The notes below the pieces were generated by a model. It was not told the DNA's origin. It ran no database searches and saw only the letters and a program-made list of their open reading frames with translations. A stretch of 64,000 nucleotides of DNA from Arenibacter sp. 6A1 (lineage in GTDB: Bacteria > Bacteroidota > Bacteroidia > Flavobacteriales > Flavobacteriaceae). Positions within the stretch are counted from its first letter, which is position 1; every line of letters starts with the position of its first letter. Of the stretch, positions 56,228 to 64,000 are shown piece by piece. The stretch is from contig NZ_JAAXCQ010000009.1 in assembly GCF_012272855.1 (NCBI RefSeq), positions 124,001 through 188,000 on the forward strand, written 5' to 3'. Position numbers and translations under genes: made by a program.

Positions 56228-58504
56228 ATGACAAAATCTTCTAGTATAGTTTTAATGCTTAATTTCTGCATTTTCAGTGCATCGCTGTTGCTATCGGAAC
56301 CCTTTGTCGGGGAAACTGATTTTTTTGCAGAAATTGGCAATAAAACTCAACATGAACGCACGAGCTATTTGGAGGAAAAATCGCCTCCAAAATTCAAGGA
56401 AATTTCTTCGGACTCTCTTATTGGCGTCAGTCCAGACACTTTGGTCTATTACGTTTCAATAGACGGAAAGGATTCCAATAAGGGGACATTAAGTGAGCCT
56501 TTTGGTAGTATTGAAAAAGCATTGTCGGCCATAGAACTTAAGCGTGGTTCAAATACCAATATCAAGGCAACAGTAGTCTTTAAGCAAGGTAGTTATACTT
56601 ATGATAAAACGGTATTTTTAAATAAGAATCATGCAAATATTACGATTAAAGGAACCCCTAAAGGAAAGGTGTCCTTTAATGGGGGGGTATCTATTTCCTT
56701 GTCACAGCTGGAACAGACTACTCTACCTGCTACTGCTTTTGTTAAGGAGCGTACAGTTTATGTAATCGATTTACAGAAACACGGAGTTCAAAATTTTGGT
56801 AAGGTGCGTAACGTAGGTTTTGCTAGACCCTATGGCCCTAGTTGGGGAGAACTGTTTGTGAACCATGAGCCCATGCACCTTTCACGTTGGCCAAACGAAA
56901 GCACAGTTCCAATCGGGGAAGTGCTCGATGAGGGATCTATTCCTAGATTTGACGATTTTTCTAATAGAGGGGGGATTATTCGCTACGATAATGCACGAAT
57001 AGATCAATGGAGTAAAGAGAATAACGTATGGATTTCGGGCTACTTCCGCCATGGCTATGCAGATGATATGGTTCAGCTTTCCCAAATAAATGTGGATAAA
57101 AAAACCTTCAAGACTGCCTCACCAACCCTTTATGGTTTTGGACATGGTAAACCTTGGAATACTTGGTTTGGTGTCAATATTCTAGCAGAATTGGATGCGG
57201 ATGGAGAATACTATGTGGATACGGACAATGGAAAACTATATTTTATCTATAGTAAAAATGAAATTGAAACCTTGGAGTTTTCAGTTTTGGAAACTCCTTT
57301 TATTCAAATTGAACACACAAATAACATTACTATTGAAGGAATAACTTTTGAGGTTTCTCGAGGTATTGGTCTTACCATGGACAATACGGAAAACATTACA
57401 ATTCAAAATTGTGTCTTCCGAAATCTCGGTAGCTTAGGCATTGCGGTAGGTAAGGGAATTGAACCGTTTAGAGGGTATCCACACCAAGGTACCGGAGAAC
57501 TCAAATCCGGAATCGTGGGAAGTTTGCAGCAACATCTTTATGCCAATACCATGACCCATCGGGAAGGTGGCAAGAATAACCGTATCATAAGCTGTGAGTT
57601 CTATCAACTTGGGGCAGGAGGGGTTTCCATGGGGGGAGGCAATAGGATTACTTTAGAAAAAGGTAACAATTCCGTAGAAAACAGTATACTGCACGACGTA
57701 AACCGTGTAGAAAAATCGTATCGAGCGCCCATACATCTTACTGGGGTGGGTAATAGTATTATGAATTGTGAAATCTACAATGCTCCAAGTATGGCCATTC
57801 TATTACATGGAAATGAACATCGAATTGAATATAATGACATCCATGATGTGTGTAGAGAGGTTGATGACCAAGGGGCAATTTATTATGGCCGGGATCCATC
57901 GGAAAGGGGACACAAGGTTTTTTACAATTATTTTCATCATATAGATGATACACACAGAACCACTGCGGTATACCATGATGATGGGGCTTGCGGTATGGAA
58001 GTTTTTGGAAATATCTTTTATAGGGCGGGAAGTCTTCCTGTCTTAATCGGTGGTGGTATGGACAATCCATATTCCAACAATATCTTTATTGGAGGCGATT
58101 TAGCCGTACATGTTGACAATAGGTTACAGAATTGGTCAAAGGCTACACTTGAAAATAATGGTGTTTTTGATAAGCGCTTGCAAGCTGTAAATTATAAATA
58201 CCCTCCTTACAGTACCTCCTATCCACAATTGGTAAAGTATTGGGAAGATAATCCGGCAATACCAAAACGTAACACCTTTTCAAAAAATATTTTTTATAAG
58301 GTGAAAAACATCTATAATGGAAAGTCTGAATGGATGCCTTTCTTGGAAGATAATTGGATTACCACTGAAAATCCTGGGTTTGTAAATGAGGAAACATTGG
58401 ATTTTAATCTGGAAAAAGGAGCCAAGATATATCAACAAGTTCCTGGTTTTAAACCCATCCCTTTTGACAAAATAGGGGTACAGAATCGTTCTGGTTCTAA
58501 CTAA
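56228..58504 (+). CDS. Beta-helix glycosidase, GH141-like, exported
   Basis: 758 residues. Hydrophobic signal region about 1-22, followed at residue 29 by ETDFFAEIGNK, a segment also found on the GH2 enzyme downstream. The body is a right-handed parallel beta-helix (YYVSIDGKDSNKGTLSEPF start; SRWPNE; FEVSRGIGLTMDN; ILHDVNR). The domain plan resembles GH141-type enzymes (fucosidase or xylanase activities known). The match is by eye and could instead be another beta-helix glycosidase or lyase family. Context is SusC/D and GH2 neighbours. Confidence 0.7.
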   Translation: MTKSSSIVLMLNFCIFSASLLLSEPFVGETDFFAEIGNKTQHERTSYLEEKSPPKFKEISSDSLIGVSPDTLVYYVSIDGKDSNKGTLSEPFGSIEKALSAIELKRGSNTNIKATVVFKQGSYTYDKTVFLNKNHANITIKGTPKGKVSFNGGVSISLSQLEQTTLPATAFVKERTVYVIDLQKHGVQNFGKVRNVGFARPYGPSWGELFVNHEPMHLSRWPNESTVPIGEVLDEGSIPRFDDFSNRGGIIRYDNARIDQWSKENNVWISGYFRHGYADDMVQLSQINVDKKTFKTASPTLYGFGHGKPWNTWFGVNILAELDADGEYYVDTDNGKLYFIYSKNEIETLEFSVLETPFIQIEHTNNITIEGITFEVSRGIGLTMDNTENITIQNCVFRNLGSLGIAVGKGIEPFRGYPHQGTGELKSGIVGSLQQHLYANTMTHREGGKNNRIISCEFYQLGAGGVSMGGGNRITLEKGNNSVENSILHDVNRVEKSYRAPIHLTGVGNSIMNCEIYNAPSMAILLHGNEHRIEYNDIHDVCREVDDQGAIYYGRDPSERGHKVFYNYFHHIDDTHRTTAVYHDDGACGMEVFGNIFYRAGSLPVLIGGGMDNPYSNNIFIGGDLAVHVDNRLQNWSKATLENNGVFDKRLQAVNYKYPPYSTSYPQLVKYWEDNPAIPKRNTFSKNIFYKVKNIYNGKSEWMPFLEDNWITTENPGFVNEETLDFNLEKGAKIYQQVPGFKPIPFDKIGVQNRSGSN

Positions 58505-58788
58505 ATAATAAGAAGCCATACATATATCATACGATTTTAAATGTCTTGTTATGGACTGTTTTAAGGAATTGGCAGCCTAGGAAAAAAAATGATTTTTCTT
58601 TTGTACCAATGAATGTTCACTTGCCTAGAGTTAAAAAAAAAATCTAGCATTTTTAAGTCTTGGCACAGTGTGGATATGAATAATATTAGAGTGAGTTAGT
58701 TTGTTAGTTGAGTTGTAGAGGTGCCATTGCTGGATGGCAATGGTATCTTTTTTATGTTTTTATATGAAATCTAAAATCTTTTTAAATA
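58505..58788. other. 284-bp spacer between the beta-helix and GH2 genes
   Basis: No gene seen. It contains a hairpin at 58720-58755 similar to the one at 56167. The spacer is long for a PUL, so an internal promoter is possible. Confidence 0.5.
58720..58755 (+). terminator. Hairpin with T-tract before the GH2 gene
   Basis: TGCCATTGC, loop TGGATG, GCAATGGTA (9-base stem with one G-T pair), then TCTTTTTT. It ends 34 bases before the start codon. It shares GTGCCATTGC with the hairpin at 56167, so this may be an attenuator. Confidence 0.65.
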
Positions 58789-61700
58789 ATGATTAGGCCC
58801 CAGAAAATAGTTAGAAAAACTTATTTATTCGTCCTCGGCAGCTTGTTTAGTATGGCAGGACTCTATGCCCAGGAAACTGATTTTTTTGCAGAGATTGGCA
58901 ATAAAATTCAAAATGAACGCATGAGTCTTTTGGAGGAAAAACTTCCTCCAAAATTGCCTGAAATTGATATTCCTCTCAGCAAAGGAAAAAAACACTCCTT
59001 TAAAGAGGTGCGCGAAATCAGCACCAAAAAAGAGCTATATAAGGAGCTTGAAGTTTTAAAGAAAAAGTTCCTTCCCTTTATGGAGAACAAGGCTCCGGAA
59101 ATCACAGAAACTAGAGAGCGGATTTATTTGACAGAATTTCAATGGAGACAGGAGACACCAGGGGACAGACAGAACTTTATGGCAACCCTAAAAGGGGAGG
59201 GGGAATGGAAGGATATTCAGGTACCCCATTTTGACGCCCCCTATGGGAGGGCTACCACCTACTATTACAAAAAGATGAATATTTCTGCTAATATGCTACA
59301 GGATCGAGCGCTCTTTGTTCATTTTAAGGCAGTAGATTATAAAGCCCATGTGTTTTTGAACGGGGCATATGTAGGTTCTCATGAAGGTTTTTTTGCGCCT
59401 TTTGAGTTTAATATTAGCAAGTATGCCAAAGAAGGCGAAAATGAGCTATTGGTTCAGGTAGAAAATGATTATACTACTACCGGTTTTGTAGCAGCCGGAA
59501 AAGAACGTTTTTTTGGCGATAAAATATATGGTGTTACCGGTCTTGGCTATGATAATTTTCACGATGGAGGTCATCAAGGGGCAGCCGGAATGGGAATTTA
59601 TCAGGATTGTTACTTAGAATCTAGAGACCCTATTCATATCAACGATGTTTTTGTAAGACCACTTTATGATCAAGAAATGGCCGAAATTCGTATTGAAGTG
59701 AACAATTATCACGAAGATCGCAGGCCTATAAGCTTTGATTTATCCATATATGGCCAAAATTTTGAGGATATTGTTATCAAAGATTCCCTTATAATACCAT
59801 CCGCACTACATGTACCCGGGATCGGAGATTTACAAAAACCAACCGATTGGCAGCATTCTAGAACCACATTAGGGTACGGTCCCAATTATTTCACCTACTA
59901 TGTGAAAATTCCAGAATTTCGCTCTTGGAGTAATGATAGCCCTTGGTTGTATCAAGCACAGATAAAAGTCTTGGACGAAAATAATACTGTAGCCGATGTT
60001 CAAAAGCAAACCTTTGGGATGCGCTCCTTTACCATGGACACGGTCTCTATTCCCAAGGGACGTATGTATTTTAACAATAAAAAGATAAGGTTAAGAGGCG
60101 CCAATACCATGGGTTTTTTACAACAGGATGTATTTAAAAAAGATTGGGATCAGTTAATCGACGATATTCTATTGGCCAAGCTGACCAATATGAATTTTTT
60201 AAGGATGACCCAGCGTCCGGTACAGCCAGAAATCTATGAATATGCAGATATGTTGGGGCTGATGTTACAGACCGATTTTCCTACTTTTGGCGGTATTCGC
60301 TATAACCAATGGGAAGAAAGTGTTAGGCAGGTTTCCGAAATGGAGCGATTGATCCGGAATCATCCCAGTAATGTGATAATCACTTATATTAATGAGCGTT
60401 TTCCTAATGGGGAAGGGCATCCGCATAGAAACATGGCCACTCCAGAACAGTATTTCTCCCTGTTCCGAGCCATGGACGAGGCGGTTCTTAAGGAAAATCC
60501 AGACAGGGTAATTAAAAAATCGGACGGGGATTACGATCCGCCAACACCGGGATTGCCAGACAACCATTGTTACAACACTTGGTATAACGGACAAGGGCTG
60601 GGCATTGGAAAATTGTACAAAGGGTATTGGCAGTGGGTAAAACCAGACTGGTATTACGGTTGTGGTGAATTTGGTGCCGAGGCTTTGGATCCTGTTGAAG
60701 TGATGGAAAAATACTATCCTGAAGAATGGTTGCCTAAAGATAAAGAGGATGAGAAGAATTGGACTGCCAATCGTATCTATGCCGCACAGACCCATAAATT
60801 CCACTATATGTGGTACAATACGCAACATTCTTTACAAGATTGGGTAGATGCTAGTCACGACCATCAGGAGTGGGCATTAGAAACGGTTACAGAAGCCTTT
60901 AGGAGAGATTCGAGTATGGTGACCTTTGCCGCGCATTTGTTTATAGACGCTTGGCCGGCAGGATGGATGAAAACCATTATGGATGTAGATAGGAACCCAA
61001 AGAAGGGGTATTTTGCCTATAAAAATGCTCTAAAACCAACGATAGTAAGTATCCGTAGTGATAGAAAACATTTTTATGAAGAGGAGGCTATTGCAGTGGA
61101 ATCGTGGATTGCCCATGATCCTAATAGCAGTCCTAAGGATTATTATATAAAGTATCAATTAGAGCAAGGAGGCAAAGTAATCTATACAGGAAGAAATGCC
61201 GCTGAAGTGCCTCATAACAGCTCAAAATTTCAGGGCTTTATAAAGTTTAATGCGCCAAAAGTAAAGCAGCGTACTTCTTTTGTTTTAAGGGCAGCAGTGT
61301 TTAATGGGGCTGGTAAAAGTGTGGATCAGACTACTATGGATATCGATATCTTCCCTAGGAAAGTGAATGCCAATTCGAGTACGGTTGCTTTTTTAGGGAA
61401 AGCAAACCAGACCACTACGTATTTGGAAAGCCATTTGGGAGAAACCGTAGTGCCCAATTGGAAGGATGCCGATGTTATTTGGGTAAGCAATTTTAAGGAT
61501 TATGAAGCGAATAAGGAAAATTTAGAGCAGCTGGCCAAAGCAGGTAAGAAAGTTATTTTATACAATGTGCCGGTAGGCGATCATCTTATTGGAGATACGA
61601 AAGTGAAAGTTCAAAACACCTCTATGGGAAGCTATTATTTTACCTCGCCCCAAACAGGACATAGGTTTACTGAAAATGCCAAACCATTCGATTTCAAGAT

Positions 61701-61944
61701 GTGGTACGATGAGGGCGCCGGGTATATTACTCCGTTCTTGGACAAGATTATCCTTGCAGAAAATTGGTTGCCGATATTGGCTACCGGGAATACGAATTGG
61801 ACAGAGGACCATGGAGCTGCTATGGCTGCAGGGGAATTGAAAATAGGCAAGGGAGCCATTATTATGTGTCAGTTGGATATCAACAACCGATTAAAAACCA
61901 ATCCTGTAGCTCATAATTTTGTTGAGCAAATCATTTTTAAATAA
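58789..61944 (+). CDS. GH2-family glycosidase, exported
   Basis: 1051 residues. Signal peptide about 1-27 (GLYAQ), then ETDFFAEIGNK and an extra N-terminal region (to about 100). The GH2 jelly-roll (RATTYYYKKMNIS, VHFKAVDYKAHVFLNGAYVG) is followed by an immunoglobulin-like domain and the TIM barrel. The acid/base is Glu536 (ITYINERF, where many GH2 enzymes have GNE), and the nucleophile is probably Glu627 (GCGEFGAEALD). The C-terminal part (about 860-1051, VAFLGKANQTT, VIWVSNFKDY, KVILYNVPVG) resembles a glutamine-amidotransferase-like domain seen in some beta-galactosidases. Activity (galactosidase, glucuronidase or other) cannot be fixed. Confidence 0.85.
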   Translation: MIRPQKIVRKTYLFVLGSLFSMAGLYAQETDFFAEIGNKIQNERMSLLEEKLPPKLPEIDIPLSKGKKHSFKEVREISTKKELYKELEVLKKKFLPFMENKAPEITETRERIYLTEFQWRQETPGDRQNFMATLKGEGEWKDIQVPHFDAPYGRATTYYYKKMNISANMLQDRALFVHFKAVDYKAHVFLNGAYVGSHEGFFAPFEFNISKYAKEGENELLVQVENDYTTTGFVAAGKERFFGDKIYGVTGLGYDNFHDGGHQGAAGMGIYQDCYLESRDPIHINDVFVRPLYDQEMAEIRIEVNNYHEDRRPISFDLSIYGQNFEDIVIKDSLIIPSALHVPGIGDLQKPTDWQHSRTTLGYGPNYFTYYVKIPEFRSWSNDSPWLYQAQIKVLDENNTVADVQKQTFGMRSFTMDTVSIPKGRMYFNNKKIRLRGANTMGFLQQDVFKKDWDQLIDDILLAKLTNMNFLRMTQRPVQPEIYEYADMLGLMLQTDFPTFGGIRYNQWEESVRQVSEMERLIRNHPSNVIITYINERFPNGEGHPHRNMATPEQYFSLFRAMDEAVLKENPDRVIKKSDGDYDPPTPGLPDNHCYNTWYNGQGLGIGKLYKGYWQWVKPDWYYGCGEFGAEALDPVEVMEKYYPEEWLPKDKEDEKNWTANRIYAAQTHKFHYMWYNTQHSLQDWVDASHDHQEWALETVTEAFRRDSSMVTFAAHLFIDAWPAGWMKTIMDVDRNPKKGYFAYKNALKPTIVSIRSDRKHFYEEEAIAVESWIAHDPNSSPKDYYIKYQLEQGGKVIYTGRNAAEVPHNSSKFQGFIKFNAPKVKQRTSFVLRAAVFNGAGKSVDQTTMDIDIFPRKVNANSSTVAFLGKANQTTTYLESHLGETVVPNWKDADVIWVSNFKDYEANKENLEQLAKAGKKVILYNVPVGDHLIGDTKVKVQNTSMGSYYFTSPQTGHRFTENAKPFDFKMWYDEGAGYITPFLDKIILAENWLPILATGNTNWTEDHGAAMAAGELKIGKGAIIMCQLDINNRLKTNPVAHNFVEQIIFK

Positions 61945-62005
61945 AAGCGTGTTATAAGATGTTAAATTCGATAAGAATCTTAAAACTAATAATTTGAAAT
62001 TTAAA

Positions 62006-64000
62006 ATGAGAAACATAGGTTTTCAGTTATCTATAGTTGTTTTGTTCTTTGTGCCAACCTTGTTTTTTGGTCAAGCATCCAAAAGTGGAATGCCTTTGCC
62101 CCAAACGGATAAATACAATGTCAATTGGAATAGCCCAAGTGAAAACTCTTTGGGCTCCATGCCAGCCGGCAATGGTGATGTAGGAATAAATGTATGGGCA
62201 GAAAAGAATGGAGATGTAATTTTTTATTTGGCAAAAACCGATGCTTGGAGTGAAAATGCCCGTTTGTTAAAAATAGGAAAAGTGAGGGTGTCGCTTACAC
62301 CTAATCCGTTTAAGGAGGGGGGCTTTTTTCGCCAAGAACTAATTCTGAAAGATGGAAATATCCGTATTGAAGCTGGAGGAGGAAAAGACAAGGTTACTAT
62401 AGATGTGTGGGTAGATGCAAATCACCCAGTAGTGGAGGTTAATGTAAGCAGTAAAAAGCCTCTTACAGCAAGTGCTAGTATGGAGTCCTGGAGGACAGAA
62501 ACTCGTGAGTTGGATAATCCTGTCGAGTTGCATTCTGCATATGGTTTGCATGGAGAAGGCGCTCCCAAAGTTATTGTAGAAAGAGACACTCTTTTAAAAG
62601 GGTATGGTGACAAGATTGTGTGGGCACATCGTAATAATCGATCTATTTGGGAGGAGAATTTAAAACTTCAGGGCTTGGACGAATATATAGATGACAACAC
62701 AGACCCTTTATTATATAGGACTTTTGGAGCATTTATGGAGTCAAAAGAGTTGGAGAGAACTGGACCAATGACCCTAACCTCCAAAGGAAAAGTAAAATCA
62801 TTTTCTGTTTCCGTATTTGCGCATACAAGTGAAAATGCTACCCTAGATACTTGGGCTAATCAGCTGATTGCAATCTCAGATACTATCGGGAATAAATCAC
62901 GGATCAAACGGTTTAAGGATCATCGGGAATGGTGGCAATCATTTTGGGATCGCAGTTATATTAATATTAGTAGTAGCAAGGAGAGTCAAAAAGAAGAGGT
63001 TTATAATATTAATCGCGGGTATGCTCTTCAACGATATATGTTAGCGTGCTCGGGTCGTGGAAATTCGCCCATAAAATTTAACGGTTCATTATTTACAGTA
63101 GATACCAAGGATTTAAAGGGGGAGTTTGAAGGATTTGATGCCGATTATCGTAGATGGGGAGGCCCTTATTGGTGGCAGAATACAAGATTGCCTTATTGGG
63201 CGATGCTTGCATCAGGCGATTTTGAGATGATGAAACCCCTTTTTAAAATGTATCGTGATGCATTGCCAATCCGTAAATCAGCTACTGAAAAATACTATGG
63301 TCACCAAGGGGCATTCTTTCCTGAAACTATGTATTTCTGGGGTACCTACGTGGATGGAAATTATGGAAGAGATCGAGAAAACTTGCCATTGGGAATGACC
63401 GAGAATTTATTTATCCGCCATTATTGGCAAAGTGGACTTGAGATTTCTTTGATGATGCTCGATTATTATTCCTTTACCAAGGACAAAGTGTTTCTTAAAG
63501 AAACCTTGTTGCCGGTAGTTTCTGAAATAATTCACTTTTACGATCAACATTGGGGTCGCGATGAGAACGGAAAAATTCGCTTTGATCCAGCCATGGCACT
63601 CGAAACATACAGTATGGCGGTGAATCCTTTACCGGAAATTGTGGGGATTAATAAGGTTTGTCATGAATTATTAAAACTGCCAGATACTGAAGTAAGTAGT
63701 TCCTATAAAGCACAATGGGCTAGACTTATCGGGGAAATGCCTCCAGTACCTATTCGAGAAGTGAATGGAGCGAGAATGTTGTCGCCGGCCCAGGAATTCA
63801 GTGGCAAACAAAATGCTGAAAATCCGGAATTATATGCTGTTTTCCCTTATCGTGCGTATGGCGTAGGAAAGCCTAATTTAGAACTAGCCCGAAATACATT
63901 TCACAATAGAGCTTTTAAACTTACTGGTGGCTGGCAACAAAATGCCATTAAGGCCGCTTATCTGGGACTCACCGATCAGGCTGCAAAATTAACATCCACT
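62006..64000 (+). CDS. DUF5703/GH95-like glycoside hydrolase, partial
   Basis: At least 665 residues, open to the window edge. Signal peptide about 1-23 (FFGQ). The N-terminal DUF5703-type sandwich is very clear: YNVNWNSPSENSLGSMPAGN, GINVWAEKNGDV, FYLAKTDAWSENARLLK. An (alpha/alpha)6-type region follows (RRWGGPYWWQNTRLPYWAML, PLGMTENLFIRHYWQSGLE). Architecture is close to GH95-type alpha-L-fucosidase/galactosidase proteins. Substrate unproven. It is the third enzyme in PUL 2, 61 bases after GH2. Confidence 0.8.
   Translation, partial: MRNIGFQLSIVVLFFVPTLFFGQASKSGMPLPQTDKYNVNWNSPSENSLGSMPAGNGDVGINVWAEKNGDVIFYLAKTDAWSENARLLKIGKVRVSLTPNPFKEGGFFRQELILKDGNIRIEAGGGKDKVTIDVWVDANHPVVEVNVSSKKPLTASASMESWRTETRELDNPVELHSAYGLHGEGAPKVIVERDTLLKGYGDKIVWAHRNNRSIWEENLKLQGLDEYIDDNTDPLLYRTFGAFMESKELERTGPMTLTSKGKVKSFSVSVFAHTSENATLDTWANQLIAISDTIGNKSRIKRFKDHREWWQSFWDRSYINISSSKESQKEEVYNINRGYALQRYMLACSGRGNSPIKFNGSLFTVDTKDLKGEFEGFDADYRRWGGPYWWQNTRLPYWAMLASGDFEMMKPLFKMYRDALPIRKSATEKYYGHQGAFFPETMYFWGTYVDGNYGRDRENLPLGMTENLFIRHYWQSGLEISLMMLDYYSFTKDKVFLKETLLPVVSEIIHFYDQHWGRDENGKIRFDPAMALETYSMAVNPLPEIVGINKVCHELLKLPDTEVSSSYKAQWARLIGEMPPVPIREVNGARMLSPAQEFSGKQNAENPELYAVFPYRAYGVGKPNLELARNTFHNRAFKLTGGWQQNAIKAAYLGLTDQAAKLTST

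Overview
The window looks like a chromosomal segment of a marine-type member of the Flavobacteriaceae (Bacteroidota). The evidence is two SusC/SusD polysaccharide-utilisation loci (PULs), a hybrid two-component regulator, a likely type IX-secreted SprB-repeat adhesin, many lipoproteins ending their signal peptides in a cysteine, A-rich leaders instead of Shine-Dalgarno boxes, and Bacteroidota-typical families (DUF4494, DUF983, propeller/Y_Y_Y regulators). No IS element, phage module or CRISPR array was seen.

Layout. 1-802: end of the window cuts a GH20 hexosaminidase. 1458-2009: VanZ-like membrane protein. 2265-15597: a laminarin-type PUL, with a membrane-anchored propeller/LuxR-HTH regulator, SusC, SusD, a surface glycan-binding lipoprotein with a duplicated domain, a GH16 endo-beta-1,3-glucanase and, after a strong terminator, a GH17 glucanase. 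16030-18706: small housekeeping or accessory genes (acetyltransferase, decayed dihydrofolate-reductase-like gene, flavodiiron-like metallo-hydrolase, small membrane protein). 18793-21366: universal stress protein plus BCCT transporter operon. A 1.3 kb gene-poor gap precedes a glycogen-debranching enzyme (22710-24656). 24829-40034: M13 peptidase, full-length GH20, DUF983, AhpD-like protein, sialidase-fold lipoprotein, DUF4494, a beta-lactamase-fold/rhodanese sulfur protein, GH110 alpha-galactosidase and DUF502. 40660-44421: a 1253-residue repeat adhesin (two SprB repeats, 25 exact 18-residue calcium-binding-type repeats, seven propeller repeats, C-terminal sorting domain). 44864-44948: tRNA-Ser(UGA). 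45361-64000: a second PUL with a divergent hybrid two-component regulator, SusC, SusD, a LamG-type glycan-binding lipoprotein, a beta-helix enzyme, a GH2 enzyme and a DUF5703/GH95-like enzyme cut by the window end.

How the genes work together. In each PUL the regulator senses an oligosaccharide through its propeller, SusC/D import it, the third lipoprotein binds glycan at the surface, and the glycosidases cut it. PUL 1 targets beta-1,3-glucan. The substrate of PUL 2 is unknown. The scattered GH20, sialidase and GH110 genes would act on amino-sugar or galactose-capped glycans.

Most notable unexplained signals: (1) five copies of an 80-90 bp intergenic element whose end stem and internal stem show compensatory changes; (2) an almost identical ~30-residue N-terminal segment on two unrelated PUL 2 enzymes, each preceded by a similar hairpin; (3) repeated hairpin elements flanking the adhesin gene; (4) direct repeats in the promoters of both PULs.
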